Made by a program: the position numbers and the translations under genes
Shown here: positions 30,645-43,427 of the stretch, piece by piece
How the letters are laid out: each line of letters starts with the position of its first letter
Numbering within the stretch: position 1 is the first letter of the stretch
Assembly (NCBI GenBank): GCA_026182355.1
Contig: JAPFBL010000233.1
Coordinates: 806,001-870,000 of the forward strand
Direction of reading: 5' to 3'
DNA length: 64,000 nt
From: Hermatobates lingyangjiaoensis
Lineage: Eukaryota > Arthropoda > Insecta > Hemiptera > Hermatobatidae
Notes under the pieces: generated by a model
The model's database searches: none
The model's input: the letters and a program-made list of their open reading frames with translations, nothing else
Told to the model about the DNA's origin: nothing

Positions 30645-32320
30645 TATGATTATATATATTAAATATATATAAAATATATATATAAATATATATACAAAAA
30701 TTAATATATATATTGTGTATGCATATTCCTTCCACTAATATTTTCTTCAATTAACCCGCCCTATCTCTTTCTATCCATCTATGTCTCTTTCTTGCTCTCT
30801 TCTTACTTCTGTGCTCCTTCTCGTCCCAAGAGAAGTTATCTTTCTCTGTCTTTTTCCTTCTTAAATACATTTCTAAATTTAAGTTAATCGTGTGATACAA
30901 GAAAGATAAAACAGCCCTACATAGAATGAGTGAAAGACAAGGATAAAGTGAAAAGGTAATTCAAAACATATAACTAAATAAGAAAAATTCATGTAAAAAC
31001 TATATAACAATAATATTATATTTACATTGCATGTCGCACTAGAGTATTTTTAATATTTATTTCGAAATCAAGGTTAAAATTTATAGATCCGTGAGGTCTA
31101 TATATAAACCGAATTTTATCAGTTAATTAAAGCAAAGCTCTCAAGGACTCAAGGTATGAGTTTATTAACTCGATATTAAAGTGCGTGATTTCTACTCGTA
31201 TGAGTATGGGGGAACCCTGATTAAAACGAAAATATTTTATACAACACTTTAGCCTTATTTCATATATAAAAATGGAAATAAAAAATAATTATTCATACAA
31301 TTTACAAAGTATAAGAATTATATATATCTATTAATAGGAAGGACTCTAAATAGGTTTACTTTATATTTGGGAATATAAAGTCTGTTTGCTTTATATTCTC
31401 AAATGCTTTTTTTAATATTGATAAAATTTGTCCAGTTATTGCAAACTGACCTTGTAAAGATGGTAGATTGCTCATATCAATAGTTATATAGTAATATCTT
31501 ATAGTGATATAGTAAAAAGGAAATTTTTATCATAAAAAAAACAATAATTAATTTTTATAGAATTTTATTATCAGAATTTTTTTTAATAAATTGTTATATA
31601 TTTATTTAAATTTTTATTATATTTGATATCTATTTAATGCGAAATACTATCTATTAAGGTAAAATTCCTTATTTAAGAATTATATTTTTTTACAGAATGT
31701 AATATAGATCGTAATATCATACATTCATATCATATCATAGATCATATAATGTAATAAGAAACAAACATATGATGGTCTTCCAGGCATATTTAAGTTCCGT
31801 ATGCAGCATTTCTCAACTAAAATAATTCTTATGATTCCGTTATGCGTTAAGCTTATATCTATTTAAAAAAAAAAATAGTCGAGGGGACTAGAATAGGAAA
31901 AAGTAAATTTATAAAGGAATACACTGATTAGATTGAAAATCTAATTACCCGAGGCACAAATTACATATTTAAACATAATCGTCAAAAAATAATACAAGAA
32001 AATTAATATATAATTTGGTGGTTTTATTTTTTTTTAATAGAAAACAATACACTGCGTGTCCTAAAGGAACTGATTTTATTACTACTGCTTAAATTAAACG
32101 TAGGGTTATTTTGTGGGTGAACAATTCTATTTAAGTTAATTTTAGGTAAATAATTCCTTTATGTAAACCATGCTGTTTCAATAATAGGATTGAGATTTCA
32201 CAAATTAGGACATGTCAAATACAAATTTGAAACAGTATGGTGATCTAATCTTTGATTGAATAAACTTGAATTAAAGAAAAGCTTTCGAAGTTTGGAAAAA
32301 CATCCAACAAAGCTAAGTAA
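30645..32320. other. Long AT-rich stretch
   Basis: TA-rich at 30645-30720, a pyrimidine-rich CT stretch at 30750-30860, and otherwise AT-rich DNA. No gene, SINE or transposon recognised. Confidence 0.4.
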
Positions 32321-32344
32321 AGTGAAATGGGACACAACTTTCTA

Positions 32345-32361
32345 AATAATATATATATTAT

Positions 32362-32403
<42 letters not shown>

Positions 32404-32552
32404 GCCAGTGGACGCATTTACGTCTCCGTTCCTTCATTCTTTCTCCTTTTATTTTCTTTCTTTCTACTCTCCTGAAGACGGCAAGACGCCGAGATTATCG
32501 AGATTCGTGAGTGTTCGTCCTTTTTCTTGTGTTCTCTAGCTGTAACTTTAAT

Positions 32553-32586
<34 letters not shown>

Positions 32587-32600
32587 ATATATCTGTTTCT
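32345..32600 (+). mobile_element. PLE solo end between two (TA)n tracts
   Basis: (TA)n 32347-32401, then a pyrimidine-rich stretch and CTCCTGAAGACGGCAAGACG, GCCGAGATTATCG, with a tail TCTAGCTGTAACTTTAATTA shared with 17130-17165, then (TA)n 32556-32592. Core CUGAAGA and stem GGC/GCC are present but GAAA is GAGA. Confidence 0.5.
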
Positions 32601-32604
32601 CTAT

Positions 32605-33720
32605 TTATTTAACACTCTGTTGATTTGTTTAAAGTGTCAGAAATATGATTTGTATATAGATCAACGGCTTTTCATTTGCTGTAGTAATATATCTCTTGAT
32701 TCGTTTGTAGTAACAGGTCAGTTGTTTTGTTCATATATTATAACCATATTGTTTTATGATAAAGCTTTGGCTGTGGTGAGTCATATGCAGTAATTTAGAA
32801 TATTTTTGATATATATTATTTTTGAACGATTGTCTCATGATATTGCCACATTGGTAAAAGAAATATGAAAACAAAAAAAAAACAAAAAAAACAAGCAATT
32901 GGGAATTCTAGAATGAGTTATTGATCCTTCAGGCTTCAGGTGTTAAAATGAAATTTAACACAAGAGGTGAGAAACTCTTGAACTGTGTGACGCAACCAGA
33001 TATGGTCTGATCAACTAAGACGTGATGTAAAGCAAAGACTTTCGAGGATATTATGTCCAATGGAATGGTGCATGCTGCCGAATGCATGGCTTATTGAACT
33101 GATAACCAGTGGGGGTCTTCCTGGTGCATTTAAGAGACCGTTGTCAGCATGCAATGGGCATTCAGGAATGGAGATAATCGTAATCACTTCTGACTCATAA
33201 TCACTCACGCAGCCATTGTCAACAACTTTATCTGCTATCTTAAATTGTACATTTCAACTTTATTGACTTCAGTAAATGTGGAGAAGGACTGATGGCGCCT
33301 GGTGAAGAGGTCAAGACTCCAACTCCTCCCCCAACTGATATCAATTGGTTTGGAATGACAACTGGGAGTGACAAACTCTATTTCATATTACCTCCAATAT
33401 ATGAAAAAATTAACCCCTTTAAATGTAATAAAAAAAATCTTATTATATGACCTATGGTCATATTAATATATGGAGGAACTAACCATAAACTAGGAGGAAT
33501 ATAAACAGATGGAACAAGGATGAACCTAATAGGGCTGCAGGAATGAGGACGGGAAGAAAGAGAGATATATGAAAATTTGTAGGCAGTCCTTTGACCTAGT
33601 TTATCTACAAGAAAAGAAAAGAGAGAAAGAGATAAGAAATCAGAAGTTGAGGGTGATTGTAATTTACAGGGAGAGTAAGTAACCTCTAACCAGCTGTATT
33701 AACTGAGAACGATAGTGATA
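32605..33720. other. Unassigned stretch
   Basis: 32990-33250 is richer in GC and has a 65-residue minus-strand frame (33011-33208) with no recognised domain. Purine-rich GGAAGAAAGAGAGAT runs lie at 33540-33640. No gene supported. Confidence 0.35.
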
Positions 33721-33727
33721 TATATAT

Positions 33728-33892
33728 AATCAAACCAACAGAGTCAAAAACCCAACTCTTCGATTAGGTTTTTGACTCTGGCGAAGCCCGCTTGTTACGG
33801 TCGAAAGATCTTAGCTTTTTTTTTTCATTTCATATTGTGGTTTGATCATTCATTGTTATTTCACGTATTATGGTATATGAAACCTTGTCGTC

Positions 33893-33941
<49 letters not shown>

Positions 33942-34165
33942 CAAACCACAATATGAAATGGAAAAAAAGACTAAGATCTTTCAACCACAACAAGAGGTCT
34001 TCGTCAAAGTGAAAAACCCAACAGGGTTTTTCAGTTGGTTTTTTGACTCTGACGAAGACCGCTTGTTGTGGTTGAAAGATCTTAGTCTTTTTTTTTTCAT
34101 TCCTTATTGTGGTTTAATCATTGATTGTTAATCCACGTGTTTATGTGAAATCTTCTTTTATATAT
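33728..34165. mobile_element. Two adjacent PLE family A copies
   Basis: A plus-strand copy (33755-33890; core CTGGCGA, then GGTCGAAAGATCTTAG) ends in (TA)n 33895-33938. A head-to-head palindrome follows directly (33939-34160) with arms ATCAAACCACAATATGAAAT and its inverse; its right-arm core CUGACGA is intact. The 119-residue frame spanning them is a by-product. Confidence 0.68.
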
Positions 34166-34169
34166 ATAT

Positions 34170-34845
34170 CCCTCTATGTATTTCTCCCACCTTTGTAGCT
34201 TTTTAGTGCTTTTTTGTATAAAAAAATAATATCAAATACCATTAAAAACATAATTATCAAAAACTTATTCAGAATGTTACGAATTTTTAAATATCTCTAA
34301 GAATTATTTCTACACTGATAATATTACGAAACAGAAAAAAAGTGTGATATATTATGTGGTATATTATATTTTATTTAATACTAGTATATTAATTATAATT
34401 GATTAACGGGGATTTCAAAAATTGTTTGAAACACGTTGTTAGTTTTCATATTAAACTTCTTTTTTCTGTGGAGACGTAATTTTTCAAATCCCCCCAAAAC
34501 ATTTATCAAATTGTTTCATAAATAGCACAAGTATTTATAAAAGATATTTTTTTTTTTTAATGATTAAAGTAGAGGTGAAGGCGGTCGGGATTTGTTGGTG
34601 TAGCCAGTTAGAGGTGAGGTAGAGGAAGGAAAGCAAGGCTGACCTAGTTGGGCCGACAATAGGCCACCCGCGAGCGGCTACTCTCTCCTCATCTCACACC
34701 TTTGAAATCGCACCAGACAACCTCAACAGCCGCATTACCCTTCACCCACCTGTCAGCCGTAAAGCATCAGCAATTCTCTATTACTTTTATTAGTGGAAAT
34801 CATTGTCATATTAAAATAATACTAATATTAAAATAAATATTTAAT
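34170..34845. other. AT-rich stretch with a GC-rich patch
   Basis: A relic of family E is at 34425-34490. GGCGGTCGGGATTTGTTGG to CAGCCGCATTACCCTTCACC (34575-34745) is GC-rich, has no long open frame and is unassigned. Confidence 0.35.
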
Positions 34846-34849
34846 ATTA

Positions 34850-35624
34850 CAGTGGTAACTCGGGATACGAGCGCCACCAACATACGAGTTATTTGAGATA
34901 CGAGCTGTCAAATGTACGAAATTTTGTTTTGAAATACGAGTGAAATTTGAGATACGAGGAATAGCCAATTCTATTATCATGTCATTTATAAATATGTAAA
35001 TTTCTTTTTTCTTAAACAAAAAATTAGTTTTTACTACGGCCCACTCAGTTCTCAGTTTACCTTTGAAAATTGGAAGATCTTGGGAATGTGGCCGAGAGTT
35101 TCATAGTTTGTGGCAATGAAACACCCCAAAAAAGTTGCAACTGGTCGTGCATCGGATCTATTTAATGAAACTTGCCTAACTCATTTCCGTAGCATTCTGA
35201 AAGAGAGGAAGAAACAAACCTCCTTGGACAGTTTTTTTTTTATCCTGCCAAAAAGCCAAAGACCAGTGAAGAGAAAGGCAGTATCTAAAATTAAGCATAC
35301 AGTAGCATTTAAGTTATGTCTAAGTTAAATTTAAATAACCAAAATACAATTACATATGTACGTAAACTTAATAAAACAAGTTTTTTCTAACCACCTCTAC
35401 ATTATCTTTCATTATGTTTTTATACAATATTTATCATTTATAAATAAATTGTTCTTATTCAAAATCAGGTAACAAAAACAATTAGGGGTAAGTATTTTTG
35501 GGGCTGGAACGGATTAATGGCATTTCAATTGATTTCAATGGGGAAAATTGCCTTGAGATACGAGTAAATTAACATACGAGCAAAGTTACGGAACGAATTT
35601 AACTCGTATCCCGATATACCACTG
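34850..35624 (+). mobile_element. pogo/Tigger-like transposon, internally deleted (775 bp)
   Basis: Ends CAGTGGTAACTCGGGATACG and its inverse at 35603-35624 (two mismatches in 22), flanked by TA at 34848-34849 and 35625-35626. Repeated ATACGAG/AACATACGAG words just inside both ends are typical of Tigger-type elements. About two thirds of a full 2-3 kb element is missing. Confidence 0.85.
35110..35328 (+). pseudogene. Tigger-like transposase C-terminal tail
   Basis: The frame reads KHPKKVATGRASDLFNETCL, THFRSILKERKKQTSLDSFF, then a basic Lys-rich end. This H-F-R-x-I-L-K-x-R-x-x-Q-x-x-L-D-x-F-F tail is found after the DDE domain in Tigger/pogo transposases. The DNA-binding and catalytic domains are absent, so it is a remnant inside the deleted element at 34850-35624. 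Confidence 0.72.
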
Positions 35625-35794
35625 TATTTAATTTAATATTAAATATTAAATAGGTCATAATTTATTTATAAAAAAAATATTTTTTTTATAAAATATTTTT
35701 TATAAAAAAAGTATTATTTATAAAAAAGAATGTATTCACATGAATATTATTTGATGATTTTTTTAATATATATTTTTAAAAGCATTTTAGTGTG

Positions 35795-36112
35795 CTAGGG
35801 TAGCCCAGCGGCATACGTGCTCGTCTAGGACTGGTAGATTCAGAGTTAGATATCCACTCTGGCCCTGAATTTATTCAAGTGGAAGGTGAAAAAAACAAAT
35901 GTGAACTCTTCGTCCCTGTCGTGGGCATGTTATCAGGTGCTCGTTAAAGATGTCTACTTTCAATATACTTGAGTCAGGCAAAATTTAGGACCCCTCCAAT
36001 GTATAATTTTCATTGTATGGCCAAATTTTCATTGACAAATGGTCAATCTATGACCTATGAGCATTCTCTCCTTAAACAGCCTCTGCAAGCTAACGTAACC
36101 TAACCTAGATAA
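35795..36112 (+). repeat. tRNA-derived SINE, tail type 1
   Basis: GGGTAGCCCAGCGGCATACG (A-box region), CAGAGTTAGATATCC (B-box region), TGTCGTGGGCATGTTATCAG, GTCAGGCAAAATTTAGGACC and tail AACGTAACCTAACC. Confidence 0.8.
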
Positions 36113-36119
36113 ATCTACT

Positions 36120-37365
36120 GACCTGGCCATAATTTTAGACTCCCAAAACAGTTATTTCAGCTCAGAATATCGTTTGTTCCACTGTATGATTTAAATAAAC
36201 AATCTGATTGGTGGTTAATTTGTTCATCTATTAAATTATTGGTATTTTTCTGTTTTATTATTTCTAGTTCTTCTATTATATTTAGTCTTTGTTCCTCTTC
36301 TTTTCTATTTTTAATATATCCATTAAATTCTTAATACTGTCTGGTTTACGTTTATGTTCAGTTAAATAAATGCGCCCACCTTATAGCTAGGGCTCCATGG
36401 TACGTCAGAAATGTTGATATTCAACATGATTTGAGTTTGGAATCTATTTATTCTTATATTACTCGATTTGCCAGTAATGAAGACAAAAAACTGCCCACCC
36501 ATCCAAATCTCCTTGTTCAAGAACTAAATCAAACTCCCAACCTTCCCTAATCCCACGAGCCTCAAAGCTTCCTATTAAGCTAAAAATGACGACCAGGTGA
36601 CTTCAAAAGTATACAGTACCTCAGAGAATGCAAAGCCCCAAGACCATACGACCACGAAGGTGAGACCTTTCCCTGACAGACTGACTCCCCCATTCTTGAC
36701 AAGGTTTACTGACCCAACAAAAACAGCAGGATGATAATCTAGCAGTAGTGGGCCTCTGGTCCTGAACTGCTATTTACGACATTCACTATTGTGCATGGTA
36801 ATATTCGTTAGTCGTTGGTCGTTGGTGTTACCATAGTTTGATTTGTTAAAATTGTTGAAATAGTTTTTAGGGTGTTCTTTACATTTTTGTATAAGACCCT
36901 CTCTCTTTGTCCGACACGTCAACACAGTTCAGATTATTTACTCAACTTTTATCTTATTTACGTCTTATATTCTGTTATTTTGCTTATTATTATTTTTAGT
37001 AAATTATCCTTTTTCAAAAGTATTTCAAAGTTGTTTTGATTTAGTTTTATTGAAAATCATTTATACATTGCAATTTTCAGTTCTTTATTCTTCTTATTTC
37101 ATTATTAGTGTAATAGATTAATACATTTAAATAAAACCGAATCAACATAGATGTATCAATTGTTTGATGACATTAAACCGGCTTTTAAAAAAGGTTTGGA
37201 TATCATTATATCACAGATTTTATTTTTATATATATATATGTATTTCGTTATTATTGATTATAATATGGCTTGAAAATACTAGCACGTGAGCTGTATACTA
37301 TGTAGCAATGTAATACTTCTTTGTATAAAGTTTTATACTTTAAATAAAAAAAAAGTCATTCAACT
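36120..37365. other. AT-rich stretch, nothing supported
   Basis: A moderately GC-rich, CA-rich patch at 36480-36760 has no open frame of useful length. The rest is AT-rich. Confidence 0.4.
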
Positions 37366-37369
37366 CAAT

Positions 37370-37600
37370 GATAGAGGCCAGGGTAAACCAGTGACTTGTG
37401 TGCTTACATCCTGACCGTGAGATAAGGGTTTGATTCTCACTCTGACCCTAATTTTTTCACGTGAAAGGAGAAAAATTTGAGTGCGTTTTTGAGAAACGGC
37501 ATTTTCGAGCCTGTACTTTGTCAAATACTTATTAAGAACCCCTACTCTGAATGCACTTCTTTCAAGCAAAATTTAGCACTTCCAATGTAGTCATTAGGGT
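37370..37600 (+). repeat. tRNA-derived SINE, truncated tail
   Basis: GGCCAGGGTAAACCAGTGAC, GGTTTGATTCTCACTC (B box), CACGTGAAAGGAG, AATTTAGCACTTCCAATGTA. Confidence 0.75.
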
Positions 37601-37639
37601 GAAGAAGTATTCCTATGAGAAATTACAAACCTGTAATAC

Positions 37640-37745
37640 TAGCCTCAGGAAAAAATATCCATGATGCAGCGCCTCTGCTCAGTTCTACTTGAAGATGGAC
37701 AACACCTGAAGCTGTTCGAACCACCCACATTGCTGTATAAAATCT
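37640..37745 (+). mobile_element. PLE family G-like solo relic
   Basis: ACTTGAAGATGGACAACACC then TGAAGCTGTTCGAA. It shares TTGAAGATGGACAAC with the core and stem II of the palindrome at 58680-58860, but stem II no longer pairs. Confidence 0.35.
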
Positions 37746-37749
37746 ATAA

Positions 37750-38205
37750 AGGTATTCACTAATTCGATTTCAACTAAACTCCATGGTACTAAGAAATATA
37801 TATATTTTTAATTAAAATTACATTTGGTATCTATATCTTTTAATTTCTGAAGACAAGTTTGCTGTCGGAATTATATTTTTGTTCCTGTTCAGACGCTCAA
37901 ATCATTGTAATCAGCTCTTGTTAAGGAAATAATGTCTTATTCTTAATCTTGACAATATGAAATGCCTTAAGTTAAATGGTGCAGCTAAAACTATCTTTCT
38001 CTAGTCGTCTGTTTCTTTCCTTGAGCTTTAAATCTTTTGAATATTTAATTATGGGATCTAACTGAAAAATGAAACCTATACATTCATTAATTACTTTACT
38101 TACCTAATACATTTTGACAAAGAATAGGATTTATTAGCAGGGTTTTTATGCATTTAAATGAAAAGTAACAAATTTTTTGCCTACAACTCCCTTCTAAGAT
38201 AAAGC
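37750..38205. other. AT-rich stretch
   Basis: No gene or repeat recognised. Confidence 0.4.
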
Positions 38206-38209
38206 TTAG

Positions 38210-38470
38210 AAGCTTTCACCTTTAGTGTAATTCCAGAGATCGACGATGTAGCACATTTTTTATTTACCACCCGTTTTAATAATGAGCAAGCTACATTACG
38301 GAGTTCATTTTAAATTGAGAAGCACTAAACTTTAAATTTATCAATTTATTAGAATAGGGATCGTTTACGAGTACCTGACAACAGACTAACTGAGAACGAT
38401 GTTTTTATGTTCTCTCTGTGAGAGCGTGCCCGATGTTTTCTTCGCCTACAGGTTATGTTTGAGATCTATA
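38210..38470 (-). repeat. Very diverged SINE, tail type 2, minus strand
   Basis: TTATTTACCACCCGTTTTAA, then TAATGAGCAAGCTACATTAC and TTACGAGTACCTGACAACAG follow the order of the inverse tail and body in the copy at 61060-61285. Confidence 0.45.
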
Positions 38471-38474
38471 CAAA

Positions 38475-39875
38475 GATTTAAACCCTCAGTCTTCAGTGAT
38501 ACATTATAGAATTGTAAAAAATCTATAAAACAGGTCATGACCCAGATTTGAATATCCAATATCAGTAGTAAAATTATAGAATTGATGAAAATAAATAATT
38601 TCTATTAAATTGATATATAATTTATAATATTATAATTTATAATAATTTATATATTGAATTTATTTTGAAATTATGAATAAAAATTATAAGGTCGAGCCTT
38701 ATTAATCTCCATGACGTAACGAATATTCATAAAGAAAATTAACAAAATTATTTAAGTCGTTGAAGCTAAACTACTAAAAGACTGATATAAATACTGTGTT
38801 TTGAATGATCAAGCTGAAAAGCTGCAAATAATGGCTTAAGTCAATGAGAAAAGGAGAAAGGAAGAATGCCCTGATTCATAAGTTGCGTTGCGTGCGTCTA
38901 ACTTGCTACTCAACTATCGACCAGCAATGATGCTTTACAAACTCTACATCAGTTGTTCAATATTTTTTTTTAACAATTTCGTAAAAATTTATTGATGCTT
39001 TTAAATCAATTTTGGAAAACTTCCAAAAGGATGGTTTTGAAAGTGGAGGTCACGGACTGTAGGGCAGTTGACATGAGACGGTAGAAAACCTGATGTTGAC
39101 GTCACTGGAAAATGGGGGAAGTAGTGTTAAAAGGATTAAATAGTAAATTTAATATTATTATAAACTCCCGCAATATCTCGTATATCACCGGTGGAGTCGC
39201 CCCAGCGAATATACAAAGTATGACGGAAGGTTATAACAATATTATCTTTACTAACCTCTGCGTACTAACGATGTGCATGTATTTTAATAATAAATTAATG
39301 ATTCCTGTTTTTTAACGCTATAAATTCTATAAGCAGTAAAGAAAGATCTATTAAGGAAACTAGAAGTATAATCATGTGTTACATTCATCCAATCAAACAT
39401 CGATGAATATAAATACCTAATTTTAAAATATATATGTTTATATATCAAATAAATAAATATTTTTTTATACATTAACTTTTTTATAGTACAGTAGGACTGC
39501 TTTTTTTTAAAAAAAATGACTGCTAGATGTTACCATTCTGCATTCCTTTATTTATTTTAGCATTCCGTTGTAATAAATCCTCTTTGTTGATACTATTAAC
39601 GAATGCTCTCTATTAGAATTAAGCCTACCAGAAGGCTAAAAAGATGTTGGCCTCGAGATTTACTGAGCAATACTAACTGATTTCCAGTGATCAGAATAAT
39701 GTATATGGAGTACCACTAATGGGTTTTATCTCCACTCTTTTATTTCATTTTGTTATTTATCACTTATCAATATTAATTGTTACCTGTTGGGTAGTTGTAA
39801 TAAAAAAAAATCTATTAAAAATAAATGCTCATTCAAATCTTATAACAAAACTTTTACTAAAAATAGTATCTTCTC
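38475..39875. other. AT-rich stretch, nothing supported
   Basis: Frames at 39112-39315 and 39284-39472 are unrecognised. No element ends seen. Confidence 0.35.
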
Positions 39876-39877
39876 AA

Positions 39878-40414
39878 AGTCAGAATGCGTAGAATATTGT
39901 AAATAACAACGAACATATTGGTTTCACTGAACTGCTCATTCTGTCATATATTATGAAGTTTTAATCAAGAAATATTATTAATTTAAAAAAAAATCTGACA
40001 AAAAACTAGTTTTGAGCAAGAAAGTATATATGGGAATATAATTAAACAGTGTATAGAACTAAAAAATGTATCTAAAAATAATTGTCAAACATTATGTATT
40101 ACAGCAGTAAACAGTAAGACTATATTTTGATTTATAGTCAGAATGCGTTTAGAATATTGTAAATAACAAGAATCAATATTCGGTTTCACTGGAATGGCTC
40201 ATGTCTGTCATATATGATGAGTTGTTAATCAAGACAATCTATTAATTTAATAGAACAATCTGACAAAAATAGTTTTGAGCAAGTAAAGTATATATGGGAA
40301 CTATCTTCATCTAAACAGTGTATAGAGCTAGAAACTGCTCTTCCTGATAGATGAATAATTGTCAAACATTATGTATTGCAGCAGAAACAGTAAGACTATG
40401 TTTTGATTTTATAG
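39878..40414 (+). repeat. Tandem duplication, unit about 258 bp
   Basis: Copies at 39878-40135 and 40136-40414 share GTCAGAATGCG, AGAATATTGTAAATAACAA, GTTTTGAGCAAG, AATAATTGTCAAACATTATG and CAGTAAGACTAT. They are diverged by substitutions and small indels. The second copy contains an added CTGCTCTTCCTGATAGATGA, inverted at 40551-40566. Confidence 0.85.
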
Positions 40415-40689
40415 ATTTTTTTAAATAGAAAAATCAAATAGGTGAACGAAGAAGTTTCGTTGAAAGTTGGCTTTCCATCAGTCTACTCTTGATCGGTAAT
40501 AGAAGTACGAAAATAGCTAATCCGTGTAAATACTTATCGAACTTTCTTCAAATCTATCAGGAAGAGCAAAACCTGCTCTCTGAATAGACTTTAATAATTG
40601 AAATGTGATAAATATAAGTTGTTTTGTAGCTAGACAATTCTAAAAAAAAAGTGTGAATATAACTGTCATGAATATTGAGCTTTAACATA

Positions 40690-40990
40690 CAGTCTACTCT
40701 TGATCGGTATCAAGTACAAAATCTAATCCAGTTACTACAATTCTAAAAATCATCTGAATTATACCTGTATGAATATACTTTAAATACATTAATATCAATG
40801 AAAAATGTATCCAGTTACTACAATTCTAAAAAGCATCTGAATTATACCTGTATGAATGTACTTTAAATACATTAATATCAATGAAAAATGTATCCGGTTA
40901 CTACAATTCTAAAAAGCATCTGAATTATACCTGTTATATTATACTTTAAATACATTAATATCGATGAAAAACGTATCCAGTTATAAACAA
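40690..40990 (+). repeat. 83-bp tandem repeat, about 3 units
   Basis: Units begin at TCCAGTTACTACAATTC (40727, 40810, 40893; a fourth start at 40976) and contain CATCTGAATTATACCTGT and TTTAAATACATTAATATC. The units are highly similar. Confidence 0.88.
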
Positions 40991-40999
40991 ACACTTATT

Positions 41000-41780
41000 T
41001 GTTTATAATTAACGAATGTTAATTTAGTTATAAATAAATACTTATTTATTTGTTCATCCATTCTATTGCTGATAACTGTGAGTTACTAGTAATAGACCAA
41101 AACTCACACAGACTATAACTCAATTGTTACAGACGAAACTATTAACTAAATTATTAAATTTAAAATGGATACGGTGCCTGAGAACTAAATAAATCAAACT
41201 CAAAAAGTATGTCTGTCAACATGAGCATATGAAACATGCATATGCTGGGATGACTTTTACAGCAACTACTACAAACAGTTTCCCCAATGTTGTTTCGCTC
41301 ATCAAGCGGGTCACATCTCCTTTTCTGATAACAACAATTCGTCGAAATATCAAAGCAGCTTTTTTGTAGTGTTTTATAATGTCATCTTTTAGGGTTTCAT
41401 TCAATTATGTTATTATGATCACAGGCGAAACATTGATTTACTCTTTCGTATTACTGGCTCGGTCAATAACGCCAATGAAATTACGCTTATTATACCTTAT
41501 TACAGGACCATTTATTTTTTTTTCTAAATAACAACAGTAAAGAAAAATGAATCGGTGCCGAGGATATTTTGGGTGCAGGAGGGTGCTAAACAGTACATCT
41601 GCAAGACAAAGACGCGTACAGAGTGAGGTCAGATCACTTGAAGCAGTTTTACACTAATTCTGAGTCGCAAGGTTTGATTTGCAATGTAATCCAAAACTTA
41701 GTTTTCTTAGAAACATTTTGACAACATCAATAGTCTATGTTAAAAAATGTTACTCCACCACTTAATTTCTAAAACAGATG
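41000..41780. other. AT-rich stretch, nothing supported
   Basis: A 62-residue minus frame at 41216-41404 contains AALIFRRIVVIRKGDV; around it CGAAATATC and GAACATGCC-like words may be a PLE relic, but no core is intact. Confidence 0.35.
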
Positions 41781-41784
41781 AAAC

Positions 41785-42170
41785 GGGATATATATATATA
41801 TATATAATAACAGATTCAATAATATATCGACCGTTAGATAGAATAGGTGTGTTCACTAATTGGGGTTCGGTCAGACCAAACCCCGATTAGAGAACACACA
41901 TCCAAACTGGACACAATAACAGTTCAAAATTGAAGATAGGTAGCACAGAAAGTAAAAGAAACACACTTACAGACTCAAATTTTCGGGTGATCCGTCTTCA
42001 AGAGAAAAGAGAAAGGGAGACCAAGCACATTGTAGACGCAATGGGTTACTAGCCGTTGCGTCTACAATGGGCTTGGTCTCCCTTTCTCTTTTCTCCTGAA
42101 GACGGAATTACACGAAAATTTGAGTCTGTAAGTGTGTTTTTTTACTTTCTGTTGCTTAACAATTTTGATT
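41785..42170. mobile_element. PLE family D end fused to a family B palindrome
   Basis: 41845-41895 holds CGGGGTTCGGTCAG/ACCAAACCCCGATTAG, a collapsed family D palindrome. 41900-42165 is a family B palindrome with arms CAAATTTTCGGGTGATCCGT and AGAAAGGGAGACCAAGC plus inverses around 42050. The right-arm core CUGAAGA is intact. Confidence 0.65.
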
Positions 42171-42269
42171 AATACTTATGTTTTGAACAGTTAATATATA
42201 TTATTATATAATATATTTAATATATATAATATTAATGAGTAATACCACATAATAACAGATTCCACTACA

Positions 42270-42500
42270 TTAGATATATATATATATTATATATATATAT
42301 ATATATTATAAACAAATGATCAAACCTCAGTATGAAATGGGAAAACAAGACTAAGATCTTTCAACCGTAACAAGTTGTCTTCGTCAGAGTCAAAAACCCT
42401 GAAAGTTACGGTTGAAAGATCTTCGTCTTGTTTTCCCATTTCCTATTGTGGTTTGATCATTGATTGTTATTTCACGTGTTTATGTGGAATCTTTTTATGT
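42270..42500. mobile_element. PLE family A palindrome, centre deleted
   Basis: (TA)n 42275-42306, left arm with GATCTTTCAACCGTAACAAG and CGTCAGAGTC, right arm starting at GTTACGGTTGAAAGATC. The right-arm CUGACGA box is lost. Confidence 0.68.
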
Positions 42501-42504
42501 AATA

Positions 42505-43425
42505 TATATATATATATATATATATAATCGTATATAATATATAACAGATATTAATTATACATATTGTATTTCGATCAATTAAGTCGATTTTTCAATAATA
42601 ATGAAATGCATAACTTAATGGATCGAAAAACACCAATATACACAATTCATATATGTGCAATTTTGCCATTCTGCTTGGTATTCCCAATTTATGCCTTGCT
42701 CCTGTCTGCTATACTAGAAAATTTTAAAGTTTCAGTCAGTTTTCTGTTGTTTTATTGTCAGTTTATATATTGATACTAGTTTTGAATGGTTATTTTATAT
42801 TAGCATTGTTCTTAAAAAATGCTTAACATAAATACAGAAAACTAATGTATATTGTCATAATTGAAAGTTTAAAACAAAAAAATTTATTCTACTTCTTTGT
42901 TGGTATAATTATACAGTTATATGGGAAACTGCTGCTTTGGTGGTCCACCTCTTACTACTTAACTTACACATGTTGCTGGATCCACAACTGTAAAGACAAA
43001 CATTTTTGATTAAGTAATGTTCTATTTTATTCGAAGAGTTGAATATTCCGACTGTTTTAATATTTTAACCAACAGGACACACTGAAATGAAAAGAGCAGA
43101 TAGCCTCATTCTCTTGAATGAGGAAGTAGATTATCTCCTTGTGGATTTCATTGTGGTATGAATGCCTCATAACTCGTGAAATACCAAAAAAGACCCTTCC
43201 CTTTTATTAAATCCTTCTCTTTTAATACCAAATATATTTATATTAAAATAGAGCAATGGCATTTAAAAATGTATAAACATTTTTTCCGTTCAATAACAGT
43301 CTCGTTTTCAAACACTAAAAATATTATTTTATTTTCAAATGTACCCATTGAACACCTCATCTAATACGAAATGAAGTCACCTAGAAATACAAGAGAAAGA
43401 ATAACATTAGTATATATATATATTG
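42505..43425. other. AT-rich stretch, nothing supported
   Basis: TA-rich to 42560. Frames at 42564-42773 and 43176-43364 are unrecognised and hydrophobic or low-complexity. Confidence 0.35.
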
Positions 43426-43427
43426 TT

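Noticed and set aside
33772..34131. 119-residue open frame
   Set aside because: It runs across two PLE family A ends and (TA)n; its content is explained by them.
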